Shown here: positions 33,270 through 40,714 of the stretch, piece by piece
How positions within the stretch are numbered: the first letter of the stretch is position 1
How the letters are laid out: each line of letters starts with the position of its first letter
From: Xanthobacter tagetidis
GTDB lineage: Bacteria; Pseudomonadota; Alphaproteobacteria; Rhizobiales; Xanthobacteraceae
Assembly (NCBI RefSeq): GCF_003667445.1
Contig: NZ_RCTF01000004.1
Coordinates: 62,001 to 126,000, forward strand
Reading direction: 5' to 3'
DNA length: 64,000 nt
Program-made: the position numbers and the translations under genes
Notes under the pieces: model-generated
Told to the model about the DNA's origin: nothing
What the model saw: only the letters and a program-made list of their open reading frames with translations
The model's database searches: none

Positions 33270-33364
33270 GCGCGGCATTGCTTGTTGCAGTGCCGCTGCC
33301 CTCCTTGGGCGTTTCCTCCCTAGACTTGGGCCGCTCCGATTTCGTGAGCGGCCCCTTTCTTTTT
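33270..33364 (+). ncRNA. suhB/alpha-r8 (MmgR)-type trans-acting small RNA, copy 1
   Basis: A predicted RNA of about 95 bases. A 5' hairpin forms from GGCATTGC-TTGTT-GCAGTGCC. Then comes a single-stranded region containing CCTCC and TTTCCTCCCT, both complementary to Shine-Dalgarno sequences. A 9-bp terminator hairpin (33328-33354) followed by CTTTCTTTTT ends it. Promoter-like TTGCGG (33235) and CATATT (33258) sit upstream. The conserved middle, 33294-33333, is identical over 40 bases to copy 2. The unpaired TTTCCTCCCT and the overall order match my memory of the Hyphomicrobiales alpha-r8/suhB family, which binds Hfq and represses translation. Family name from memory, not from a covariance search. 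Confidence 0.72.
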
Positions 33365-34118
33365 GGGGGTCTGGAGCGGGCCGAGGCTGCGCGTCGGGCC
33401 GCGGCCCGCCGGTCCCGGAGAATTCTGCGAAATCCACCTGAATCCCGCGCGATCCGACGCGAATCTCGCCGAGTCCGGTCCCGGTTTCCCTGGTCACGCC
33501 GGTCCCGGTCGGGGGCAGCAAGGGCACGGCACGATTCGCTCCCAGAGGGAGGTATCAAGAGGCGACATGCACCCCTCGCCCATCCTCCTCCGTGCCCTCT
33601 CCCCATTCTCCTCGGTGCTCCCTGCCCCTGCTCCCCCGCATGCGAGAGAGGGAGTCGGGTTCGAGCTCTCCGATCCGATTCGGAGGGGAGGCGCTCGGGG
33701 GAGGAATCTCGTTCGGGTGCCCCGCTCCGATTCGGAGACGAGGCTCGCAGGCTTCAGCTTGGCCGTTTCGCGGCGTGCGGATGGGAGAGGGCTTGGAAGA
33801 CGCGATCCGCAGGCGCGCACACCAAGGGAGGGCATCCTGAGCGCGACTGCACCTCGGCCGACCCATAACCCAAGCGCGACCGATCGGAAGCCCGAACGCC
33901 CGGCCGGCGGCCGGTGCCCTCAGATCATCGGGCCCGCCAACGCAAAACGGCGGGGCGCTACCGGCCGTCGAGCCGGTATCCCGCGGTGCACGCCCCGATT
34001 TCGACTCAAAGCGCCCCGGCGGGCGGTGCAGCAGCGTTCCGCTGCCTGGGCGGCGCGGAAATTCTTCTCATGGGATCAAGCGATTGCAAAAAATCCCGCC
34101 CGTGCGACATCCAGACAC
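33365..34118. other. Gene-free spacer between the two sRNA genes
   Basis: No protein gene is supported. Open frames exist on both strands but none has a recognisable domain, a good ribosome site or normal codon use. Short palindromes CTCCGA-TCCGAT-TCGGAG (near 33669) and CTCCGA-T-TCGGAG (33725-33737) recur. Confidence 0.5.
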
Positions 34119-34153
34119 TTGCTTTCTGGCAGCGCAATGGGCTATTGCTGCAC

Positions 34154-34251
34154 TGCGACATGGCGATTGGCGTCGCTGTGTCGCTGCCCTCCTTGGGCGT
34201 TTCCTCCCTAGACTTGGGCCGTTCGCTCGCGCGGACGGCCCCTTTCTTTTT
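34154..34251 (+). ncRNA. suhB/alpha-r8-type small RNA, copy 2
   Basis: A second RNA of the same design, about 98 bases. Its 5' hairpin (GCGACA at 34155 pairing with TGTCGC at 34179-34184, and inner GCGA/TCGC) has a different sequence from copy 1 but the same place. The anti-Shine-Dalgarno core 34182-34221 is identical to copy 1. The terminator stem (34216-34241) differs in its loop and ends in CTTTCTTTTT. TTGCTT (34119-34124) and TATTGC (34143) are promoter-like. Conserved core with changed but still pairing stems argues for selection on RNA structure. Confidence 0.72.
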
Positions 34252-34867
34252 CAAGACCGGTGTTCACCCCGGCTCCCGGCTTTCCGCCGGCTCGGCTCTT
34301 GCGGCCGGCTCCCCTGTCAAATCGCTGTCATGCGGGTCGCTGTGAAGGTCTGACGGTTCTGGAACCGCCGATCCCGCGTCTGCTGCCTGGCCTTTTGCGT
34401 TTTTTCCCTAGACTTGGCGCCCATGCTTAGACTTGACGTCTGTTCTTAAACTTGGCGTCCAAATGAGGCCTGCCGTCCATTTCCGGACATGGCCGGCCCG
34501 GACCTTGCCCGCCCCAGACTTTACCTGCCCCAGACCTTGCCGGCCTTCGACTTGGCATCCATCCCTAGACTTGAGCCGTTCTTCAGCTTCTGCCTGTTGT
34601 TCAGCCCGCGCAGACGAGGGCTGCTCTCCCCTCTGGGACCTCCCCGACGCAAAGGACGCCAACCGCCGCTCCAAGAGAGCGGGTGTCGCACTGCGGCCTT
34701 CGCGGAAGCAGATGGCCCTGTCCTTCTGGAACGTCTCCCCTGGCGCGGAGACCCGGTCATTTGCCGGCAATCACGGGGCAAGCAGGTGCCCTCGTCGGTC
34801 CACGGCAAATTGGTATATCTGCCATTCGAAAAACGCAAGGCACCTTTTTGACGAATTTCCGACAGAC
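34252..34867. other. Gene-free stretch with degenerate repeat array
   Basis: No gene is visible between sRNA 2 and the amidohydrolase gene. The middle part, 34406-34575, is a decayed tandem repeat (listed separately). The rest is without clear signals. Confidence 0.5.
34406..34575. repeat. Degenerate 16-19-base tandem repeat related to the sRNA core
   Basis: TAGACTTG occurs at 34409 and 34428, and TAAACTTG at 34447, an exact 19-base period. Weaker units follow: GACCTTG 34501, AGACTTT 34516, AGACCTTG 34532, CGACTTGG 34549 and TAGACTTG 34565. The first and last units read CCCTAGACTTGG and CCCTAGACTTGA, the same as CCCTAGACTTGG in both sRNAs. Confidence 0.65.
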
Positions 34868-35755
34868 CTATTCCGCGGCGGCGCGGGGCGGCTCCAGCGC
34901 TTCGGAAACCGCCGCCATCAGGCGCGGAACCAGCGTGCCGATGTCGGTGCGCAGGGCGCCGAAGCCGGCGCTGCGCTCATAGATCGCCTCTTCCATGTAG
35001 AGGCCGCGGTTGATCTCGATCTGCACCGCGTGCAGGCCGGCGGAGGGGTTGCCGTAATGCTCGGTGATGTAGCCGCCCGCATAGGGCTTGTTGCGCACCA
35101 CCCGATAGCCGAGGGCCAAGAGCTCGCGCTCCAGCGCATCCGTCACCGCCTCGGCGCAGCTCGTGCCGTAGCGGTCGCCGATCACGAAGTCGGCGCGCGC
35201 GGCGTCGTCGCGGGTGGAGACCGAGGGCATGGAATGGCAGTCCACCAGCACGCAGACGCCGAAGCGCCGCTGGGTGCGCGCCACCAGCCGGCGCAGCGCC
35301 TGGTGATAGGGCTTGTAATAGGCCTCGATGCGCTCCAGCCCCTCGGCCACGGCGAGCCGGCGCGGATAGATCTCCTGTGCGTCGCCCACCACGCGGGCGA
35401 TGGTGCCGAGCCCGCCGGAAACGCGGATCGAGCGCGTGTTGGCGAACGGCGGCAGGCGGCCCTCGAACATGCGCGGGTCGAGCTCGTAGGGCTCGCGGTT
35501 GAGGTCGAGGAAGGCGCGGGGAAACAGCGCCCGCATCAGCGGCGCCCCCGCCTCCACCGCCGGCAGGAACAGCTCGTCCACGAAGCTGTCCTCGGAGCGG
35601 CGCAGGGTCGGGAAGTCGAGCTTGGCCTGCTCGACGAAGGCGCGCGGATAGATGCGCCCCGAATGGGGGGAGTTGAAGACGAGCGGCGTTGCAGCCTCGT
35701 CCGGCGCCAGGATCTCGAAGGCGGGGTCGATGGTGTCGGCGAGGCAGGCAGTCAT
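34868..35755 (-). CDS. N-formylglutamate amidohydrolase family protein
   Basis: A zinc hydrolase of 295 residues of the N-formylglutamate amidohydrolase family. Motifs: PLVFNSPHSGRIYP, RRSEDSFVDELF, FPRAFLDLNREPYELDPRMF and VLVDCHSMPS. These give the His, Asp/Glu and His metal ligands. NKPYAGGYITEHYGNPSAGLHAVQIEINRGLYM follows. In Hut pathways the enzyme makes glutamate and formate from N-formylglutamate, but no hut genes are adjacent. Paralogs act on other N-acyl amino acids, so the exact substrate is open. Monocistronic, divergent from cpdR across 257 bases. Confidence 0.92.
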   Translation of the reverse strand: MTACLADTIDPAFEILAPDEAATPLVFNSPHSGRIYPRAFVEQAKLDFPTLRRSEDSFVDELFLPAVEAGAPLMRALFPRAFLDLNREPYELDPRMFEGRLPPFANTRSIRVSGGLGTIARVVGDAQEIYPRRLAVAEGLERIEAYYKPYHQALRRLVARTQRRFGVCVLVDCHSMPSVSTRDDAARADFVIGDRYGTSCAEAVTDALERELLALGYRVVRNKPYAGGYITEHYGNPSAGLHAVQIEINRGLYMEEAIYERSAGFGALRTDIGTLVPRLMAAVSEALEPPRAAAE

Positions 35756-36012
35756 CGCGCGCCGGCGGCTCCTTCGATACTTGGGAAAGAAGACCTTAAC
35801 GGCGCCTCGCGCGGCTGGAAAGGCCAGATGGCATATTGCGTCCCGCAGGGTTAGCGTGGGCCAAGCGCGAGCGCTGCCGGGCTTCGGGCGCGAGCCGGAG
35901 GGCGATGACCCCCGGCGGCTTTCACCTCGAATTTACCCGTTGGCGCGAAGAAGGCCCATGCGTCCCCGCCGATCCGGGACGGCCGGCACACTGAATTTGA
36001 GGGGAACGGGGC

Positions 36013-36375
36013 GTGGCCAAGATCCTGCTCGCGGAAGACGACAACGACATGCGCCGCTTTCTCGTGAAGGCGCTGCAGAATGCGGGCTATTCCGTGGCGT
36101 CCTACGACAACGGCAAGTCCGCCTATGAGCGCATGCGCGAGGAGCCGTTCGAGCTTCTGCTCACCGACATCGTCATGCCCGAGATGGACGGCATCGAGCT
36201 GGCGCGCCGCGCCACCGAGCTCGATCCCGACCTGAAGGTCATGTTCATCACCGGCTTCGCCGCCGTGGCGCTGAACGCGGACGCGCACGCGCCCACCGAG
36301 GCCAAGGTGCTGTCCAAGCCGTTCCACCTGCGCGACCTGGTCGCCGAGGTGGGCAAGGTGCTCGACGCCGCCTGA
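36013..36375 (+). CDS. cpdR: Single-domain response regulator CpdR
   Basis: A 120-residue receiver-only protein. It has the acidic pocket (LLAEDDNDMRRFL), phospho-acceptor Asp52 in LLLTDIVMPEMDGIELA, Thr in FITGFAAVALN and Lys in VLSKPFHLRDLV. The sequence is that of CpdR, the adaptor that, when unphosphorylated, recruits substrates such as CtrA to the ClpXP protease and drives cell-cycle and polar development in Alphaproteobacteria. The CckA-ChpT relay phosphorylates it elsewhere. GTG start at 36013 after GAGGGGAACGGGGC. Monocistronic. Confidence 0.93.
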   Translation: MAKILLAEDDNDMRRFLVKALQNAGYSVASYDNGKSAYERMREEPFELLLTDIVMPEMDGIELARRATELDPDLKVMFITGFAAVALNADAHAPTEAKVLSKPFHLRDLVAEVGKVLDAA

Positions 36376-36413
36376 GGCGGGCTGCGCCTCCTTGAAACAC
36401 CGTCTCCAGACCG

Positions 36414-36523
36414 GTCATGGCCGGGCTTGTCCCGGCCATCCACGCCCCGCGGCCGGGCGCTCTCCATCGGACGCGGCGCGCGCGGCATGGCGTGGATGCC
36501 CGGCACGAGGCCGGGCATGACGG
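36414..36523. repeat. REP-like palindromic element, copy 1
   Basis: Begins GTCATGGCCGGGCTTGTCCC and ends GTGGATGCCCGGCACGAGG followed by CCGGGCATGAC, so the ends form an imperfect hairpin with internal GGCCGGG/CCCGGCC stems. A second copy is at 46444-46534. Such elements are common between genes in Xanthobacteraceae and Bradyrhizobiaceae (general knowledge). Confidence 0.8.
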
Positions 36524-36625
36524 GGGGAGAAACCGCGGGCACGCGCGGAACTGCGCGGTCCTGACCCACCCCGCCGGACCGCCGAGCCTTGCGGAGGCCG
36601 GGCGCACCTGCGAAAAGGCGCGCCC

Positions 36626-38503
36626 ATGATCGTTCTCGACGAAATCTCGCTGCGCCTCGCGGGGCGCCTGCTCATCGACCATGCCTCCGTGGCCATCCCC
36701 GAGGGTGCGCGCGTGGGCGTGGTCGGCCGCAACGGCTCGGGCAAGACCACGCTGTTCAAGGCCCTGGTGGGCGAGCTGGAGCTGGAGAGCGGCGCCATCC
36801 GCCTGCCGAGCCGCACCCGCATCGGCCGCGTCGCCCAGGAGGCGCCCGCCGGCCCCGACAGCCTGCTGGAGCGGGTGCTGGCCGCCGACACCGAGCGCGC
36901 GGCGCTGATGGCCGAGCGCGAGAGCGCCACCGACGGCACCCGCATGGCGGAGATCGAGACCCGCCTGATCGACATCGACGCCCATTCCGCCCCGGCGCGC
37001 GCCGCCACCATCCTGGCCGGCCTCGGCTTCGACGAGAGCGCGCAGTCGCGCCCGTGCGCGGAATTCTCCGGCGGCTGGCGCATGCGCGTCGCGCTCGCCG
37101 CGCTGCTGTTCACCGAGCCGGACCTGCTGCTGCTCGACGAGCCCACCAACTATCTCGACCTCGAAGGCACGCTCTGGCTGCAGGACTACCTCGCGAACTA
37201 TCCGCGCACGGTCATCCTCATCAGCCACGACCGCGATCTGCTCGACACCTCGGTGGACCATATCCTCCACCTCGCGAACCAGAAGCTCACCCTCTACAAG
37301 GGCGGCTTCACCGGCTTCGACCGCCAGCGGCGCGAGCGGCTGCTGCTCGACCAGAAGGCGCGCAAGAAGCAGGACGCCAAGCGCGCCCACATGGAATCCT
37401 TCGTCGCCCGGTTCCGCGCCAAGGCGACCAAGGCCAAGCAGGCCCAGTCGCGCCTCAAGGCGCTGGCCAAGATGGAGCCGCTCTCGGCCGAGGTGTCCGA
37501 CGAGGCGGCCTCCATCTCCATCCGCCATCCCGAGCGGCTGCTCTCCCCGCCCATCGTGGTGCTCGACCACGTGGCGGTGGGCTACGTGCCGGGCAAGCCG
37601 GTGCTGCGCGGGCTCGATCTGCGCATCGACGAGGACGACCGCATCGCCCTGCTCGGGCCGAACGGCAACGGCAAGTCCACCTTCGCCAAGCTCCTGGCCG
37701 ACCGCCTGAAGGCGGACAGCGGCAACGTGGTGCGCGCCGACAAGCTGGAAGTGGCCTATCTCGCCCAGCACCAGCTCGACGAGTTGCACGCGGACGAGAG
37801 CCCGGCCCAGCATGTGCGGCGCCTGATGAAGGACGCGCCCGAATCGCGGGTGCGCGGGCGCGCCGCCGAGATGGGCTTTTCCGGTGGCGCCGCCGACACC
37901 AAGGTCTCCGCCCTCTCGGGCGGCGAGAAGGCGCGCCTGCTGCTCGGCCTCGCCTGCTTCAACGGCCCGCATCTGCTGATCCTCGACGAGCCGACCAACC
38001 ATCTCGACATCGAGGCGCGCTCGGCGCTGATCGAGGCGCTGAATGACTTTCCCGGCGCGGTGATCCTGATCTCCCACGACCGGCATCTGCTGGAGGCGTG
38101 CGCCGAGCGGCTGTGGCGCGTCGCCGGCGGCACCGTGAAGCCCTATGACGGCGACCTCGACCAGTATCGCCGCGAGGTGCTCTCCAAGTCCGACGGCGAC
38201 CGCATGACCGGCGACGGCCGCCGCGACCGCGCCGAGGCGCGGGCGGCGGAGGGCGGGGCGAAGCGGCGCACCGCCACAGGCCCCATCAAGAAGCGCATCC
38301 GCGAGCTGGAAGGCCAGGTGGACAAGCTGGAGAAGGAGATCGCCGAGATCGATCTCAAGCTCTCCGAGCCCGGCATGCACGCCAGGAAGCCCTTCGACGC
38401 CGCCCGCTTCGCCAAGGCGCGCGAGGAGGCGGTGGCCGCCCTGGGCCGCGCGGAAGAGGCCTGGCTCGCCGCCAGCGCCGAGCTGGAGGAGGCAGGCGGG
38501 TAG
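36626..38503 (+). CDS. ABC-F family ATPase (Uup/YheS-like translation factor)
   Basis: A soluble twin-ATPase protein of 625 residues without membrane domains. First cassette: Walker A GRNGSGKTT, signature FSGGWRMRVAL, Walker B LLLLDEPTNYLDLE. Second cassette: GPNGNGKST, LSGGEKARLLL, LLILDEPTNHLDIE. The inter-domain linker (about 235-305, RQRRERLLLDQKARKKQDAKRAHMESFVARFRAKATKAKQ in part) is the basic P-site tRNA interaction motif. A C-terminal Lys/Arg-Glu coiled coil (IKKRIRELEGQVDKLEKEIAEID) resembles Uup. ABC-F proteins act on the ribosome E site or in DNA structure handling. Monocistronic between two repeat regions. Confidence 0.93.
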   Translation: MIVLDEISLRLAGRLLIDHASVAIPEGARVGVVGRNGSGKTTLFKALVGELELESGAIRLPSRTRIGRVAQEAPAGPDSLLERVLAADTERAALMAERESATDGTRMAEIETRLIDIDAHSAPARAATILAGLGFDESAQSRPCAEFSGGWRMRVALAALLFTEPDLLLLDEPTNYLDLEGTLWLQDYLANYPRTVILISHDRDLLDTSVDHILHLANQKLTLYKGGFTGFDRQRRERLLLDQKARKKQDAKRAHMESFVARFRAKATKAKQAQSRLKALAKMEPLSAEVSDEAASISIRHPERLLSPPIVVLDHVAVGYVPGKPVLRGLDLRIDEDDRIALLGPNGNGKSTFAKLLADRLKADSGNVVRADKLEVAYLAQHQLDELHADESPAQHVRRLMKDAPESRVRGRAAEMGFSGGAADTKVSALSGGEKARLLLGLACFNGPHLLILDEPTNHLDIEARSALIEALNDFPGAVILISHDRHLLEACAERLWRVAGGTVKPYDGDLDQYRREVLSKSDGDRMTGDGRRDRAEARAAEGGAKRRTATGPIKKRIRELEGQVDKLEKEIAEIDLKLSEPGMHARKPFDAARFAKAREEAVAALGRAEEAWLAASAELEEAGG

Positions 38504-38959
38504 GCCATTTTCCGGCGCAGGCGGTGCGCCGCCTGTTTTGCCCGCTGCGCGGGAGTCTCCCCTGGACCCCGGCTCAGCGCTCCGGCTGCGCCGTCGCTTG
38601 TCCGGGGAACGACGGCTCTGCCGTCGCTGGGCCGGGAAACCACCCTCGTGCCCGGCCGACTGGAGCGGAGCGTCAGCGCAGCGGAAGGAGAGCCGGGGCC
38701 CAGCGCAAAAGGTCGCCGAAGGCGGCATCTCCCGCCGCAGGCGGGGCGCCTTGGGTTTTGCCCGCTGCGCGGAAGTCTCCCCTGGACCCCGGCTCGGCGC
38801 TCCGGCTCACGCCGTCGCTTGGCCGGGGAACGACACTGGCTGCGCGGTGCCCTGCGCCCGGCGCGCACCCCTCCCGCCTTGCCTTGCCCTTCATTCGCGG
38901 CTAGAGCGCCGTCTTCTGTGCAGCCGGCCGGCTCCAAGCGGCCCGAGCGCGAGGAGCCC
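38504..38959. repeat. Intergenic GC-rich dispersed repeat block (family A/B), purM upstream
   Basis: No gene. Two direct copies of element A (CCTGGACCCCGGCTC then GCGCTCCGGCTGCGCCGTCGC) lie at about 38560-38640 and 38784-38845. Element B (GCGGAAGGAGAGCCGGGGCC) lies at about 38676-38730. The same elements occur at 45340-45560 and, inverted, at 50924-51360. Near the end a purM promoter is not obvious. Confidence 0.75.
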
Positions 38960-40051
38960 ATGGCTGAGGACGGACTTTCCTATCGGGACGCCGGCGTCGA
39001 CATCGACGCCGGCAACCGGCTCGTCGATCTCATCAAGCCGCTGGTGAAGGCCACCGCCCGGCCGGGCGCGGGCGCGGACATCGGCGGCTTCGGCGGCGTG
39101 TTCGACCTCAAGGCGGCGGGTTTCAACGATCCGCTGCTGGTCGCCACCACCGACGGCGTCGGCACCAAGCTCAAGATCGCCATCGAGACCGGGGTGCACG
39201 ACACCATCGGCATCGACCTCGTCGCCATGTGCGTCAACGACCTCGTGGTCCAGGGCGCCGAGCCGCTGTTCTTCCTCGACTATTTCGCCACCGGGCGGCT
39301 CGCGCCCGAGGTCGGCGCGCACATCGTCGCGGGCATCGCGCGGGCCTGCAAGGAGGCCGGCTGCGCGCTGGTGGGCGGCGAGACCGCCGAGATGCCCGGC
39401 ATGTACCAGGACGGCGACTACGACCTCGCCGGCTTCTCGGTGGGCGCCGTGGAGCGCGCGGGCCTGCTGCCGCGCGCCGATGTGGGTCCGGGTGACGTGA
39501 TCCTCGGCCTCGCCTCGGCGGGGGTGCATTCCAACGGCTATTCGCTGGTGCGCCGCATCGTCGAGCGCTCCGGCCTCGTGTGGGGCGACCCGGCGCCGTT
39601 CGCGCCGGGCGAGCGCCTCGGCGCGGCGTTGCTCACCCCGACCCGGCTCTATGTGAAGAGCACGCTCAGCGTGATCCGCGCCACCGGCGCGGTGAAGGCG
39701 CTCGCCCACATCACCGGCGGCGGCATCACCGAGAACCTGCCGCGCGTGCTGCCCGCGGGCACCATCGCCCGCATCGACCTTTCCAACCTGATCGTGCCGC
39801 CGGTGTTCCGCTGGCTCGCCGCCACCGGGGCCGTGGCGAGCGAGGAGATGCTGCGCGCCTTCAACTGCGGCGTCGGCATGGCCGTGGTGGCGGACGCCGC
39901 GCGCGCGGAGGAGGTGGCCGACGCCTTCGCCAATCAGGGCGAGAGCGTGATCCGCCTCGGCGTCATCGAGCCCGGCGCGGGCGCGGCCCATGTCGCCCAT
40001 GTCGCCCATGTCGCCTATGACGGCGCCGCCGATTTCGGGTTCCCGGCATGA
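38960..40051 (+). CDS. purM: Phosphoribosylformylglycinamidine cyclo-ligase
   Basis: AIR synthetase, the fifth step of purine synthesis: FGAM plus ATP gives aminoimidazole ribonucleotide. 363 residues. It starts [21 protein letters not shown]. Family motifs: [71 protein letters not shown] and [20 protein letters not shown] 38960 follows GCGAGGAGCCC. Near the C-terminus a perfect triple repeat HVAHVAHVA (three GTCGCCCAT units, near 40000) is a small local expansion. It overlaps purN by ATGA. Confidence 0.97.
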   Translation: MAEDGLSYRDAGVDIDAGNRLVDLIKPLVKATARPGAGADIGGFGGVFDLKAAGFNDPLLVATTDGVGTKLKIAIETGVHDTIGIDLVAMCVNDLVVQGAEPLFFLDYFATGRLAPEVGAHIVAGIARACKEAGCALVGGETAEMPGMYQDGDYDLAGFSVGAVERAGLLPRADVGPGDVILGLASAGVHSNGYSLVRRIVERSGLVWGDPAPFAPGERLGAALLTPTRLYVKSTLSVIRATGAVKALAHITGGGITENLPRVLPAGTIARIDLSNLIVPPVFRWLAATGAVASEEMLRAFNCGVGMAVVADAARAEEVADAFANQGESVIRLGVIEPGAGAAHVAHVAHVAYDGAADFGFPA

Positions 40052-40698
40052 CCAAGAAGCGCGTCGCCGTGCTCATCTCCGGGCGCGGCTCCAACATGGC
40101 GGCGCTGGTGAAGGCGGCGGAGCGGCCGGACTTCCCGGCCGAGATCTCGCTCGTCCTGTCCAACCGGGCGGATGCGGCGGGCCTCGCCTTCGCCGCCGAG
40201 CGCGGCATCGAGACCGTGGTGCTGAGCCACAAGAACTATGCCGACCGCCTCGCCTTCGACGCCGCGCTCGACGCGCAACTGCGCGTCACCGGCATCGACA
40301 TCATCTGCCTCGCCGGCTTCATGCGCCTGCTCACGCCCTGGCTGGTGGAGCGCTGGCGCGACCGGATGATCAACGTCCACCCCTCGCTGCTGCCGGCCTT
40401 CAAGGGGCTCGACACCCACGCCCGCGCTTTGGCGCTGGGGGTGCGGTTTCACGGCTGCACGGTGCATTTCGTGCGCGCCGAGATGGACGAGGGGCCGATC
40501 ATCCTCCAGGCGGCGGTGCCGGTGGAAGACGACGACACGCCTGACACGCTCGCCGCCCGGGTCCTGGTGCAGGAGCACGTGATCTACCCCAAGGGCCTGG
40601 AGCTGCTCGCCGCCGGCCGTCTCGCGGTGGAGGACGAGCGCGTCGCCATCGCCGGGGCGCGCGGCGGCCTGCCGACGCTGGTGGCGCCGGCGGTCTGA
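40048..40698 (+). CDS. purN: Phosphoribosylglycinamide formyltransferase
   Basis: GAR transformylase, the third step of purine synthesis, using 10-formyl-tetrahydrofolate. 216 residues. [12 protein letters not shown] is the phosphate-binding loop. [16 protein letters not shown], then [20 protein letters not shown] with catalytic Asn and His, and [17 protein letters not shown] with the catalytic Asp, are all present. Coupled to purM by an ATGA overlap. Its stop codon is part of a small hairpin shared with the convergent molybdopterin gene. Confidence 0.97.
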   Translation: MTKKRVAVLISGRGSNMAALVKAAERPDFPAEISLVLSNRADAAGLAFAAERGIETVVLSHKNYADRLAFDAALDAQLRVTGIDIICLAGFMRLLTPWLVERWRDRMINVHPSLLPAFKGLDTHARALALGVRFHGCTVHFVRAEMDEGPIILQAAVPVEDDDTPDTLAARVLVQEHVIYPKGLELLAAGRLAVEDERVAIAGARGGLPTLVAPAV

Positions 40699-40714
40699 GG
40701 CGCGCTGCGCCTCA
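40696..40714. terminator. Hairpin formed by two convergent stop regions
   Basis: TGAGGCGC (40696-40703) pairs with GCGCCTCA (40707-40714) around GCT. The arms contain the TGA of purN and, on the other strand, the TGA of the molybdopterin oxidoreductase, so the two genes are separated by only 13 bases. Termination strength is unclear. Confidence 0.5.

Noticed and set aside
33363..34211. 282-codon plus-strand open frame across the sRNA spacer
   Set aside because: It overlaps the sRNA terminator and sRNA 2, lacks a ribosome site and any recognisable domain, and competes with open frames of similar length on the other strand.
34406..34575. CRISPR-like array
   Set aside because: Units are too short and degenerate, spacers are absent and period drifts; better explained as a decayed tandem repeat.
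34433..35854. 473-codon plus-strand open frame over the repeat array and amidohydrolase gene
   Set aside because: Most of it is antisense to the amidohydrolase, which has clear metal-binding motifs.
35756..36012. tRNA or small gene in the gap before cpdR
   Set aside because: No cloverleaf, no CCA-type end and no short frame with a ribosome site could be found.
36248..38728. 826-codon minus-strand open frame opposite the ABC-F gene
   Set aside because: Its translation is Gly/Ala/Arg-rich without domains and mirrors a complete ABC-F gene with all motifs.
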